The notes beneath the pieces were generated by a model, which saw only the letters and a list, made by a program, of their open reading frames with translations, had not been told where the DNA came from and did no database searches. Below, in pieces: positions 37,254 through 49,420 of a stretch of DNA of 64,000 bases (the stretch's first letter is position 1; every line of letters starts with the position of its first letter). The position numbers were made by a program, and so were the translations under genes. Source of the DNA: Triops longicaudatus (taxonomy: Eukaryota; Arthropoda; Branchiopoda; Notostraca; Triopsidae); assembly GCA_022885665.1 (NCBI GenBank), contig JAGQDJ010000043.1, positions 124,001-188,000 on the forward strand, given 5' to 3'.

Positions 37254-39891
37254 ATGACAGAAACCGATAGTGACATCCCGTCATCTGTGACAGCTGTAGA
37301 ACCAAGCAAACCAGACGTCAATGCCGATCAACTCTCAGAACTCGAACAAAGTGATTTGTCCAAACTTTGCCGCGACTTTATAACCTACACAAGCTGGCTA
37401 GAAGACAAATTGCGGAATGTTCAAGCTGGTAGGACGATTACAACACGTTTTGGGTGTCGTGTACACTGAGCCTTGGAACAGTGTTTGATGTGACCTTCAC
37501 ATGAGAACAGTGCAATGCCTTATCTGGTGTCTTGTCTGTGATCTTGCCGCAGTTGGCATGATGTATTTAAAACAGCCGCGAGTTTCATACGGTTACTTTG
37601 AGTTATCAAATGTCGATTCTGTCAAATCCAGTCGAAAAATCGGCCCATAGTCGCCATTTGGCGAAAAGCCCAAGGCGCATTTTGTCATACACTGTTTCTG
37701 ATGAAGGGGTTAGTCGAAGGCTCGTGTACACTTCCCCTCTAAGAATTTATTTGTGAGAGAACCGTGGTAAAAATGTGTACTTCTGTTGCTTCTCCTTAGG
37801 CCACTCCGCTGCTCTCCGAGATCACGAAGAAAAATGCCGCCAAATCCAGAACGAAGCCGCCAAACGTGAAAGCGTGTTAGTCATGCGGTTATCCAGCAAA
37901 GAACAAGACCTGCAAGACTTAGCTGTGAGCATCCTATCCAAAAACAAAAATATTGAAAAAATATTGCCTAGCGCGAATTTCCAGCCGACACTAACCTGCG
38001 CTTTGTTTTGTGCCTACCCACCTCTTGCTCTTTTCTCTTGCTTTGTGGGCACGGCACCGTGTTTTCCTCCTCGTGTGACAGGCTCAAATCACGGAACTCA
38101 AATCTTCCCAATCATCCGGACCTAATTCCTTGCGTTCATCTTTCTTGGATCCAGCCGTCCACTGTTTGGTGCAAAAACTTCGTGCAGAAGTGGAGAAGAG
38201 TCGTTCTAGCTTGGAGGAGACGCAAAATGAACTGAGTGCATGGAAATTTACGCCTGACAGGTGCATATATACTGATAAGTTTGATCTTTCCCTTTCCTGG
38301 GAACAACAAACGAAGAAACTCACATGTACTGTACCTGCTTAAAAGGCCTTCGTGACAAAGTAGCGACTCAGAAAAAGGATGGAAGGGAAAGAAAAAAAGA
38401 TGTTAGAGTTTCATAGTCAAAGATGGGATAAAAGCTGCATAATCGATTGTGCCAAAGAAACTTTAAAACCAGCATCATGTGATCAAATTGGAGCATCTTA
38501 CCTTTGACGCTACAAACTTTATAAGCGTTATAGAATAGACAGACATCTCATCACCGTGATACCTTGCTTTTAAGAACAAGTGTGTTGAATCGAGTTTTCC
38601 GAAAGGAAAGGTAACTTTTTATAAAAACTCGTGTTAAACTATGGTTTGGAAAAGCTGGTTTGGGAAGGGTTGTGGGAACGCACGTTTGTGTGCAGTGCGG
38701 TGGCACTTGTTATGTTAGCATTATTTTAATTACTTGAACAGGAATTCTTCGTTGTGGGGTGTCAGTTATGTGCTTAATTGTATGGTTTCTTAATTGACGT
38801 ATTTGGATGCGGCTTTTTCTTTTTGCAGTAATACGGGCAAACGCTTAATGGCCAAATGCCGACTGCTATACCAAGAAAATGAAGAACTAGGAAAGATGAT
38901 AGCGTCCGGCCGGTTGGCGAAACTTGAAGGTGACTTGGCTTTGCAACGCAATTTTTCGGAAGAAATGAAGAAAACGCAGTCAGGTATTGGGACTTTTGGA
39001 GCTTACGGAAGATTGGCGTGGCATATTAATATCTTGATTCTTATTGCTTATTTAAATATTTCAGAATTAGATGAATTTTTGCAAGAATTAGATGAGGATG
39101 TAGAAGGTATGCAGTCTTCTATTTATTACCTGCAGCAGCAGCTTAAGCAATCACGTGAGCAAGTTGCCTGCCTACAGAAAGAAAATGAATTGTTGAAGAC
39201 TCTTTCGCCGGCGACTGCCCGTTCGGCAGAAGCACAACAAGCTCGGACAAAATCAGAAAGTCAGCCAAGAGAATTAGTGCAGGGCTCTTTACCAAAGGAA
39301 CTAGTGGAACCCAGTATGGCGACATCACGGACAGCTACGCCAGACAGATTGCACGTCGACTCAAAGGCAGACTCCAGTGAAATTGTTAGCATGAGCACGG
39401 CGAAAGACAAGTCGCGAACTAAAGTCTCTGCTGCCAGCGATGAGCTAAGGACTTCAGCTGACGCTCGTGTGAAACCAGATGAGAACTCTTTTCCTGTGGT
39501 GAATGACAACTCGAATTCCTCGTCTCCTTCAGTGGTTACGATGACATCACAGTCCTCAGTTTCCTTGAAAGATATGCCTGAGGAAAGAACGCGGAAAAAC
39601 GGCACCGTAGAGCACGCCGCCAATGGCACTGAGAACGTGAAACACAATGGAGTGGAAATTACATCTCGCAAACGGACCGCCAGTGACTTGGAAGACAATG
39701 TCGACCACCAAAGTATGGGCGACGAAGCCAACCAAGGAGTGGTAGCTGTTGAGAGAACCTCCGTGATTCAGTCTGCGGCAGTGGTAGCGCTGAATGAAAC
39801 GTCTGATTCGGAGTTACCAATTAGGAAAAGAGTTAGAACCGACAAACTGCCCAATGGCTCAGATGCGGAAGAAGTCGCAGATAATTCATAA
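37254..39891 (+). CDS. WTAP: WTAP / Fl(2)d, m6A methyltransferase regulatory subunit
   Basis: Five coding exons, 37254-37428, 37800-37924, 38082-38260, 38829-38983 and 39065-39891, give 486 aa. WTAP (female-lethal(2)d in flies) is the nuclear scaffold of the METTL3/METTL14 m6A writer and affects alternative splicing. Family hallmarks in order are an N-terminal coiled coil with KRESVLVMRLSSKEQDLQDL, then ETQNELSAWKFTPDS, GKRLMAKCRLLYQENEELGK, a long coiled coil, and LDEFLQELDEDVEGMQS with a following YYLQQQLKQSREQ. After about residue 270 the tail is low-complexity Ser/Thr/Glu-rich and ends with a basic patch (RKRVRTDK). Intron 4 (38984-39064, 81 nt) is stop-free and divisible by three, so retention would insert 27 residues inside the coiled coil. 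The start codon is supported by the family N-terminus; an upstream in-frame ATG at 37182 probably lies in UTR or intron. Confidence 0.94.
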
Positions 39892-42109
39892 AAAAAAAGT
39901 TTAAGACAGATATAATTTTGCCAGGCTGCGCGCGAGGGTCATATGAAATTGGGGCGATATTACAGGGGGGGGGGGGAGTTGAGAGTGTGCTCTGTGGGGG
40001 GCCAAAGATTCCGTTCTGAGTGTGGAAGACCAGTTTCGACGTATAGTGACAAATACAAGAACGTAATTGTTGAAGAAGAGTACGAGTTCTGGGGTTTTTG
40101 GGAGAGGTAATGACACTGTGTTTCCTTATCCTTTATTGCGGACTTAGATGATAATGCTTTACAGCACAATGTAATCGAGTGCAAGGAAAATGCCGTAATT
40201 CAAGTTCAGTTTGACTCTAATCGTGTCAACGGGTTGGTACTGAAGATGGTTGACAATCCGGATAGGTGACAACATTCGGAAATAATTAAGATTTTCAGGA
40301 ACAATTAGGACAGTATTTCCACATTTTCGTTGAAAAATGAAATCCAGGATTTGTTGCCAAAAAAAAGTCTGCCATATTTTTGGAATATTAAAACCATTTC
40401 GCACGACACGCATTCTTGAATTCCATTATCTGTTTTACTAGGAAAACTACAGCACTAGTCGGCCTTATTCAGTCCATTAAAGGCAAATGTGCGGGGGGCT
40501 CTATTTATCTCATTAAGTGTCCATTTATATTAAGCTACTAATTGCTTTCCCACGTGTCTTTCTGCAACCGTGAATTTCTTTTAATGACAAGACGCTAGCT
40601 ACACTCCGTTCTCAGGAGCTAGCTAGAGCAGTACGTACAGAATGTTTTTGCTCATATCGCCGTGATCAAAATTGTATTAACTATCCAGGTTTACAGTGAA
40701 CCTTGCAAAGTGTTGCGCATACGGGTTATTACTGAATACACTGAAGGCCCCGGTATACACAAACTTCTCATGGGAGAATGACATGGGGAATTTTCAGACA
40801 TCAATTTTGCTAAAATGGTTAAAAAATCAAAGAAAATGTTTCGACATGAATGTTGCTATTGGATAAATCTAGTGCATCAGTTTTGAGTTTTTCTTCAAAA
40901 AGCTTTTATTTTTAAAGTGCGATTGAATCTTTACTACTTTTTTATTATAAAGACAAATTAAAATCGGACAAACTGGTGCACTAGGTCTGATTTTTTTTTA
41001 TTTTAAGGTATAAAGAAAAGCGCAAATCGTTCTGATCATTTCTGTTATAGTGTGTATGAAAATGTAATGTTTAACGCATGACAATATTGTGCTCTACTTC
41101 TGTCCAGTGTTTCAATTTGACGTCATTCACCTTCTGCTGTCAGTCACTATAACCTACCTTACGCAGAGGAATCGGTGTCCCTATCTTTTATTTCTTTTTT
41201 AAACTCAAAAATTTGTGTGCACCAGGCCCTGTGTGAGTATTCGAAGTAATTGAAGGGATCTGGTGCGATTCAGCAGAATTATAATTGAGAGCTTTTAACA
41301 GTGTGCACTTGTCATTTTTTCTTTTAAAAATAGGAAGTTGTAAAGAATGTTATGATGTTAAGAATGTTATGATGCAGTATGTCGTTTCACATACCCATTT
41401 TCCAAACTCTTCATGTTCAGCAGGATAGAATTGTATGACGGAGGTCTCGCCGAAACGTACTGAAAAGCACTTACTGCGCGGAAGTACTTCTCTTTCACCT
41501 TTCATATTGACCATTTTCGAAAATTTTCTCAAAACGCTCATTTTGCAGTAATTTACATGGATGGAAACACTTATTCATCGCTGGTTGGGATGCATTTTAT
41601 TCCCGAATTTCCGTAAGAACGGTGCGCCTGGCATTCATAATGATTGAAGACTTAAAGAGAAGAAAAATGTAATGAGTGACAATTGTAGCTCTTTAAAAAA
41701 ATGAAAATTCACACATTCAATTACCTTTAACCCATTGGGGTATCTCTTTCTGTTTCACTTTTCGGGCGAAGTAAAACACTCTGCAGTTGAATAAAAATTA
41801 TGTTCAGTTCAGTAACATACGACTGAGTTTCATTCTAGCTCTCACATGTACGCGCCACAGATGCGACTGAGCGCGTGAAGCGCAAAATGCACTACCGAAG
41901 TAACGAGAATAAATGAAGTTCTACAAGGGAACTAAGTTTTTTTTTAATATATTTCTGTTAATGGCATTTTTTGAGCCCCGCCGCTTTTAGCGAGACATAA
42001 CTTGTTCTCTTCTTTCTAATCCCATGTATCTATTCTGTTACAATTGTCCCTTTGTAGCTATTCTGTTTTCCTAGACTGAACGATTGAAGTCAACACAGAC
42101 ATACAGACA

Positions 42110-42890
42110 CGGCCGGATTTACACCTTTATGCGCCCTAGGCCAAAACGCAAATTTGTGCCCCGCACCTTGGGTGAAAAATTTGGTTTTAAGTTTCTCATT
42201 TTGGTACGTACGTTCATTTTGGAAAAAGATGTGCACTTCACACAGTTGTCTTGAATAGATCTAGGGTATTTTTGCTTGCTCCTTTTAGAGCACGAAAACG
42301 TTTTAATTACTTCATTAAAATCGGTGGATTTTTTAAGATCTGCTTCAATGCTATGAAGGGCAAGCGCAATCAGTCTGTATCCTGCAAAATGTGAGAATTC
42401 ACGAAAAACATAAAGGGTTTCAGTCACAGTCTTGCTGTCTAACTCGTCCTTATGTGAAAGACCTGGTTTTCTTTTCTAAAAATAGAAAATTTTCTGTAGA
42501 GTTTAGTTAATCGTACTAAAACTGGAACATTTCGGAGCTGCAATTCACATTAATAAAATTATTTTCTGAATCAAATTTTTTAAATCATCTGTACTTCGAA
42601 GGAATGGCTGCAAATGACTAAAAAATCTATTCCGAAAATATTTTGATTAATCGAATTCCAGTTAAACAGCATCGCCGTACACAATACATAACATTGTCAC
42701 AACGCAAATGTACCGCTCAGTACATTTAATGTATTTAGGTGTATATTCAAGAAAAAGCTTTTGTATAATCTTCTCAAAATAATAACGAAATATTTACAGA
42801 TTTTGAATTGGCAATTCTTTTTTGCCTCCCCCCTCCCCCCACCCACCCACACACACTGTCTGCTGCGCCCAAGGCCATGAACTAGGTTAT
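42110..42890. mobile_element. Possible relic of a non-autonomous DNA transposon
   Basis: The left part reads ACGGCCGGATTTACACC then TTTATGCGCCCTAGGCC, similar to the GGGCCGGATT..GCGCCCTAGGC ends seen in non-autonomous elements of many invertebrates. On the right, near 42863-42880, TGCGCCCAAGGCCATGAAC repeats the GCGCCC.AGGCC block in direct rather than inverted orientation. No inverted ends or target-site duplication were found, so both the boundaries and the assignment are weak. Confidence 0.25.
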
Positions 42891-43093
42891 ACTTATGGTG
42901 AATGTGGCCCTACATACAGAGGTCAAGCACAAAGAATTTACTGCGTTTCCTAGTACAAAACTCCACTCTTGGTCTATGAGGGTGCATAAAAATATGTATT
43001 TGAGCTCCGATTTTGTCAACCGGACAGGACTGCAACTGATTATTGAGAAGTCAAGTACAGTAGTTGACAATAATCTACATATAAATGTCTATC

Positions 43094-43246
43094 GCCAGGG
43101 CCGTAGCCAGGATTTTGGTTGGGGGGGGGGGGGAAGAATATGCAAATTTTTTACACTTTGTAATCACCTACGCTTACCATTATAAAGTTAACATTTCGGG
43201 GTGAGGGAGGGGGTAAACCCTATACCCCTCAGGGTAAGGAGATGTG
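43094..43246 (-). repeat. Dispersed repeat family, copy C (most complete)
   Basis: On the plus strand this begins CAGGGCCGTAGCCAGGATTT (43096-43115), continues to a run of 13 G (43121-43133), an AT-rich middle, GTTAACATTTCGGGG, and a GGGAGGGGGTAAACCC block with CCCTCAGGG. The reverse complement aligns with copy A (3.3 kb), and part of it with copy B (35.9 kb). The GGCCGTAGCCAGGATTT-plus-G-tract end is, from memory, a common motif at ends of non-autonomous elements in aquatic invertebrates. No coding capacity. Confidence 0.55.
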
Positions 43247-43812
43247 TATTGCATTACGAATTTGCTTTTTAAAAAATTCAGTGCGGAATAATAACCGAAA
43301 ATGAATCACGCTTTTGCCCTGTAGTTATTCTTTTTCAAAGCCGTACTGAAGAATACAGAGGAGTAAATGTTCGAAAATCAATAAAAAAATCAACGAAGAA
43401 AGCTTTGGCGGTTGAAATAAACTGGAGTTGCCATAATAAGGGTTGACAAATTCGGAGACACAGCCTGTAACGCTTTAGCATGTTCGACTGGTAATAGCTC
43501 CTTTCGAGACACCGGAGTGGAAAAGACTAGCTCTGAATTGCAATGTCAGCCCTACATGGAAAGCAGCTCACGGGAAAATGGAATCTTCGCTAGAATATTT
43601 CTTCATTCCAAGTGACCAACCTGTTTTGCCGGGAGAATCTCGATTCATGGCTACCCGTTACACCGCTCGGTTGTTTGGACTTTTATAAGTAACTAAGATG
43701 GGGTATAAAGGAACTGCGAATGGGTGGAAGTGGGTTCGGGTTCACCGCTTAGATGGCTCAGTTTGCTAACTTCAAACACGTGTAGAAAACTGAAATTATA
43801 AGTAGACAAAAA

Positions 43813-45014
43813 ATGGGTGTCGTACAAAGAGTTGTGTAAGAATCGAAATTTTAACTGTGAAACGCTTTTATAATTGTGTCCTTACTTTAGGAAGCCGAAC
43901 ACACACAGAGCAAAACGTGCGCTGGAGAAAAGAGCCCCTAAAATTGAAGAAAACCCGAAACAAACAGCTTTTCTACGAGGAGCTACTGCGAGTGATTTGT
44001 CTTTTCGGTGCATGAAAGACCTCGTAAGTTTTGTGTATTACGCACTTCCAAATTCCGTTTTAGTAATTTTTTTCTCATTTTAGTACACATTAAAACGGCT
44101 CAATTCTGCCTTGTATTCCGAAAAGAAAGACTTGAACCCGTTCGATGACATTACCACTGTAGAAAATTTCACCAAGAAATATGATGCCTCCATGTTTACT
44201 TTCTGCTGTCACAACAAAAAACGGCCCCATAACGTAATCCTGGGTCGCATGTTTGATTACCACCTATTGGATATGGTTGAGTTGGGTATCGACCAATTTA
44301 AATCCTTGCAAGAATTTCACAACGCGAAAGTCACAGCCGGGTCTAAGCCATGTCTCGTTTTCTCTGGCGAACCTTTCGATACTAACGCCGAAATGCAGCG
44401 CCTTAAAAACTTGTTCATTGACTATTTCCGAGGTGAAGAAGTCTCTAACGTACGGTTAGCTGGTTTGGAGCATTTGTTAACTTTTACTGCCGCTGAAGGC
44501 AAAATCTTCATGCGGAGCTACAAGTATAAATCAAGTAATTCTCATCATGAATTTTAACAAACTGCGTTTTAGAATTGCCCTGAAAAAATCAGGAGCTCCA
44601 AGCCCGCGTGTTGAGTTAGAAGAAATAGGTCCAAGCATCGACTTTGTTCTTCGTCGTACCAAATTAGCATCTACAGATTTGTTTAAGACGGCACTGAAAC
44701 AGCCTGTCCAAGCCAAGGTAAGCCTTACTTCACAGTACATCGTGTGACAGCTTTTCTCATCCATTAACCTGTATTTTGTTTTCTCAACACAGCCTAAAAA
44801 AGTCAAGAACATTACCAAGGATGCGTTCGGTTCAACTTTGGGACGAGTTCACATGCAGCGCCAGGACATAAAGCAGTTGACGCTCAAGCGGCCAAAAGCT
44901 TTGCGCGGCGAAGGCAAGCCTGCACCCAAACGGAAGAAGGCAAATGCCACCAATGGACCCGTCAAAAAGGCTAAAAAGACTAAGTCCCCGAAAACGAATC
45001 AACCGTCTGAATAA
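43813..45014 (+). CDS. RPF2: Ribosome production factor 2 (Brix domain)
   Basis: Five coding exons, 43813-43835, 43891-44023, 44084-44523, 44573-44717 and 44793-45014, give 320 aa. RPF2 works with RRS1 in the nucleolus to load the 5S RNP (5S rRNA, uL5, uL18) onto pre-60S particles. The tiny first exon encodes MGVVQRVV and joins KPNTHRAKRALEKR, matching the human N-terminus in pattern. The Brix domain follows with family motifs HNKKRPHNVILGRMFDYH, LDMVELGI, FRGEEVSNVRLAGLEH, SYKIALKKSG, PRVELEEIGPS and LRRTKLAS. The C-terminus is Lys-rich, as usual. Introns are all very short: 55, 60, 49 and 75 nt. The gene is tail to tail with DDX10, stops 70 bp apart, with no canonical AATAAA between them. 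Confidence 0.96.
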
Positions 45015-45084
45015 CCCAAATACAAATGCTCATTTTGTCCGACTAGAAATCGGTGTATTTTTAACGTTTTTGTTTTTAAATCTC

Positions 45085-48000
45085 TTAGTGCTGAAGTAAC
45101 TGTAAAGCCAATTGCTCCTCGTCTTGCAGATTCAAGTCAGAAACGAACTTATTTGATTCCTTCTTCCGCTTTTTAGCTTTAACACTTTTCGTTGATTCCA
45201 TTTTTCGCTTGGCCTTAACCTTCTGGAAGTCTCTTTCTTCTTCGTCTCCGGATTCACGATCGTTATCGTTGTTGCCGTAAACCCGATCAGGATCAGGCAG
45301 AGCGTCAATAATATCCGCTACTGACTCTGGTACGCTACCGTCTGACTCATAGGCAACATCAGCGTCACCTTCGTCATTTTCCTCTTTAGCCTGGGCCGCT
45401 TTGCGTCGTTCTGCCTTAGCTTTCAACCTTTCCTCCCTATATTTTTTGTACATAACAAATTATAAAATATGAATCAAAACAATCGAATACGATCCATAAT
45501 GTTCGAATTTTCGAAACAGGAACTAATTGGTCGCCCAAAAAGTGTTCGTACCTGTGTTTAGCTTTAATGCGAGCTCGGAAGACTTGCTTATCAACTTCAT
45601 CTTCTTTCTTCAAAATATCCCTTGCTTTTTCAATATTAATTCCTCCTGTAGTTGTATCGTCTTGATCTAATTCATAATTACGGGCCGCTTCTGTCACCCG
45701 TTCTTTGATCGGGTCAAAGATTCGCTGGAACGAAACAGAAACGGGTTAATGATTGGAAAGACTTTTCAGCACGAAACTTACATTGCCTTCCTCGTCGAAC
45801 TGTACACTTTGATTAGCCTTAATCTTCTTTTTCAAGATGCGTTTTGCCACAGCTTCTTTGGTCAACACGCGGTTCTTCTTTTTCTTCTCTTCCTCTATGT
45901 CTTCGTTATCATCATCATCGCTCAGTGCATGATCTCTACGCTTGACAACCAATATGTCTTCATCGTTGTCTTCTGCGCATTAAGAAAATAAAAAATAAGA
46001 TCTTTCCTGAAAAAAAAAACAGGTAAAAAAATACCAATTCCGAAGTCATAAGTGGTGGTTTCTTTTCCATGCGTTAAAACATCGGTGGTTCTTTCAGGTT
46101 CGATACTACCCTCATCCGGGACTTGTTTGGGTTTCATGTTGAATCCTTGTTTTTGCAAAAACCGCACTCGAGGCGCGACGGCTAAGCCACAGGATCGCGA
46201 AAGAGCTTGTAAGTCTATCTGGCTGACGTCAAAAACTTCTTTGTCTTTCATCAGGAATGTGGCTTTCATGTAGGTAACCAACGCTCGCTGAGCCATCGCT
46301 TTCAATTCTGGGTCTCGAGCTAGCATCGCTTCTAATTTCCGTTGTATTGACACTAGCTTCCTGGGATTAGCTCTAGCAACAGAAGGAAAACAGTTCAATA
46401 TCTCTTGCTTGCATATCACAGAGTTGAAGAAAAGTTATCGACAGTCGGTAAGGGTTTCTCATCAGTTCTTTGGACATCGATTTTGCATAAAAATATACGT
46501 ACTCGATCTTGCTGATTGGAACTTTGCGCTCTTTTAATCGTTCCAGCATTGCTTCTTCTTCTGACGGCAGTAAAACTAGTAAAGCTTCTCCTCCTTGAGT
46601 ATAACGTGCTGTTCGTCCGGCTCGATGAACATACGCTGCAGCATCTTCGGGGCAATCTAACTGCAAGACCCACTTGACATCAGGGAAATCCAAACCTCGC
46701 GCCGCTATGTCTGTTGCTAGCAAAACGGCACTTTCTTTGCGGCAAAACTCTTCGTACACGGCCATGCGCTTAAGCTGGTGAAGACCCCCATGGAGAGCCA
46801 TCAAAGAATAACCGGGTCTAAGTCGACAGAACGCTTGGTGAACAAAGCGAACCTGTTTTGAAGTTATAATTTGATTGCGTAAGTTGGAAGAAAAACAGGC
46901 TATTCATCAAAATAAAGCTTTTATAAAAAAAAAATAAAACATATAACAATAAAAAGCTACTAAAACAAATACAGCAACAACGAAAAATATTTAAATATAA
47001 AGTAACCAACAGTAACAGAAGAAAATTGGGTCATAAACTTAAACGTAACAAACTAATTGACCAGCAAATGTGGTCACAGAGAACATTACAAATGTAATGT
47101 CACAGAATACTAAAATATTGCACTAAAGCTCGTAAAAATCAATCATACCTGTTTACAGCTGGTAAGAAAGACGATTGTTTTATGTTTTCTGTGATTTTTT
47201 ATAAAAGACCAAAGCAAATCTATCTTGTGCTCCGCAGGAGTGACTAAATAACTTTGTAATAGGCCCTCAGGAGTACTGTGTTTGGCATGTTCATGAACTG
47301 AAACGTACATGGGATCCTTCAAACTTAATCGAGCCAGGTCTTTAACTGATCTAGAAAGTGAAAATGATGTTAAATCGTGTAACAGATGGTAGCTTGATGG
47401 ATATGGGATTTTACTTGGTTTGAGTAGCCGAAAAGAGTAACGTTTGACGATTAGGAGGTAAATTTTCGATGATGCCATTCATAGTATGTTCAAAACCCAA
47501 GTCCAAGCAGCGGTCGGCTTCGTCAATCACCAAAATTTGCAAAGGAGTCGTGTCCAGCAAAGGATTCTCATCCATGTGGTGAAGTAAGCGCCCGGGAGTG
47601 CAAATCATTATATTACACTGATGTAAACGCTTGGATTCAAACTTCATGTCTTTCCCACCAATAATGAGACCAGCAGAGAAGTCATGGTGCCGACCGACTT
47701 TTCTTAACGTCTCAAAGATTTGATAGGCAAGCTCTCTAGTTGGTGTAATGATAATAGCGCCCAAACCGTCCAACCGGGTCCATCGCTTACAGTACAGTAC
47801 TTCTAAAACCTATTTAAAAACATGATTATGTCTTCAGAACACACACTGTACTCTAAATGCTTACTGGAACGACGAAGGCTAACGTTTTCCCACTCCCAGT
47901 TTTCGCGGCTCCTAGAACATCTAACTTTCTCAAAGCTAATCCGATAGCTTCTTTTTGAATATCAGTTGGAGCTTGGTACCCACTGTCTGACAAACCTCTT

Positions 48001-48290
48001 AAGGTTTTCTTGGACAGCGGGAAATCTCTGAAATTTTTAATCAATGAAGTGTTGATCTAATACAGAAACATCAGTTTAGTTTAACTTTCAGCAGACAAAT
48101 ATGCACAGAAACTTACCGTTTCATAGCGACTTTGTAAATCCGAGACTTCGTGTTCTTCTCGTAATCCAGTTTTTGCTCTTTCTTTGAATAACTTCACACG
48201 CTCTGTTTTACTGCGTCTCTTTTTCTCTTTGGCCGTAGGTAAGTCGTTTTCGGGGGTCATTTTCGTGCTACATACCTCGTGCTCGGCCAT
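45085..48290 (-). CDS. DDX10: DEAD-box RNA helicase DDX10 (Dbp4)
   Basis: Nine coding exons in transcript order, 48290-48117, 48056-47865, 47809-47415, 47350-47149, 46852-46503, 46372-46035, 45972-45782, 45724-45552 and 45436-45085, give 788 aa. Dbp4/DDX10 is a nucleolar helicase for U14 snoRNA release and early 40S processing. Motifs seen: Q motif FPLSKKTLRGL..TDIQ, motif I AKTGSGKT (109-116), Ia PTRELA, TPGR, DEAD (218-221), SAT (249-251), ATDIAARGLD (367-376), HRAGRTAR (397-404). The family tail follows: MKDKEVFDVS, GLAVAPRVRFLQK, acidic Lys-rich stretches, TTTGGINIEKARDIL, a basic AKHREERLKAKAERR region, and DEEQLALQLLQH at the end. Introns range from 55 to 296 nt. The exon 5 donor is taken at GA|GTACGT, because this phase alone joins exon 6 and gives KIEANPRKL. 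An AGATGGCGGC motif lies 416 bp upstream of the ATG. Confidence 0.96.
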
Positions 48291-49420
48291 GCTTGTTTCT
48301 TACACCAACCTAGGAAAGCATCGACGAATGGGAAGCGTGCTTTTTGGCGGAAGATAAGGCTGATATTCAAAATTCTCTGTCTAAGCCTTTCCGTTTGATT
48401 CGTTCGTTCAAATTTACGAGCGTCTAGCAGAACATGTGGAAGCTCACAAAAACCTTATGGATAACCCATAAATATTCATATGATAATGACAATCTTACAT
48501 CGTACAAACTACGTAACAATTTGCTAGAAAATCCTGAATTACGACGTCTCAATTAGAGAAGGCAGTCAGCGTGTCACATTGCTGCTTTACAGAACATCTT
48601 AAAGTGAATTTCTTACTGAAAAAGTTACATGAATAGCAGTCCCAAAGTTACCACCAGCAAAGTCTTGTATGAATTTTAACGCAAGAAAGCATACAGTTCG
48701 CCCACGCCGCCATCTGCGGAATTTTTGGTATGACCTACTTAGGCTCCACCGCCTTCTTAAATGAGCCACGGAAAGTTCCGCTCTTTTCCGCGGACGTTCC
48801 TAAGATCAAAATCTCGGTCTTGAAACGGTCATAATTTTGGTGAATTTGGCCCACGAAAACTCTTGAGAGCCCCGATTCAGTTTCTTGAGGAGCAAGAAAA
48901 TGTCCCTTGGGAATAATTCATAACTCCCAACTTCTGCGAAGTTTTAAGTGGCCAACAAGTTGTCTTCGTCTTTTCCTTCAAAGTATAGGCTACGCCGTTC
49001 CATCAATTCCAAGTATTACCGTATTTCCGTAATCATCAAAAGACCCAAGAAAACACATTACTATAATAATAAGAAACGCCACAATAGGCGGCCTTCCAAA
49101 TCTCCATTTTTAAACACGCTGTTAAACAAAACGAATGGGACATAATTACTACAGCTTTGGTTCTAAGAATGGGTTGCATGAAGCCAGTTTTGTCAGCGAA
49201 GGAGATTACAAAACAGTCACATTACTTTCCACTTCAAGCGGCAGAAAGAAAAATACTAAACAAAGAGCCCTTCTTTTTTCATTTACATAAAAAACACCGA
49301 AGCGGCGCCAAAATAGGCATAATAGAAATAATAAACTTGTGAACAACATTGGGGTTGGAGGAAAAAACTTGGAAATTTTGATGCGACACCTATGTTAATT
49401 TTTCTTTGCAGCCTTTCTGT
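48291..49420. other. DDX10 promoter side and spacer
   Basis: No coding exon was recognised. The stretch must contain the DDX10 promoter at its left edge and the 3' UTR of the minus-strand cysteine-rich gene at its right edge. The minus strand carries AGATGGCGGC at 48715-48706. A plus-strand open frame near 48948-49145 is basic and low-complexity and is not supported as a gene. Confidence 0.45.

Larger units (their letters stand above)
39892..43812. other. Spacer between WTAP and RPF2
   Basis: No coding exon was recognised in 3.9 kb of AT-rich DNA. It contains a G run at 39965-39977, an imperfect 17-18-bp direct duplication around 41340-41373 (AAGAATGTTATGATG twice), a GGCCGGATTTA..GCGCCCTAGGCC block near 42111-42143, and a C/A-rich stretch near 42825-42855. 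Copy C of the dispersed repeat follows at 43094-43246. The last 200 bp before 43813 should contain the RPF2 promoter, but no motif stands out. Confidence 0.5.

Noticed and set aside
46373..46502. DDX10 exon 5 continuing through TAC|GTATAT or beyond
   Set aside because: Those donors cannot be joined in frame to exon 6. GA|GTACGT two bases earlier can, and gives the expected protein sequence.
48027..48056. DDX10 exon 2 starting after TTTCAG at 48028
   Set aside because: Breaks the reading phase with exon 1. The acceptor before 48056 keeps phase and adds INTSLIKNF, which matches the family.
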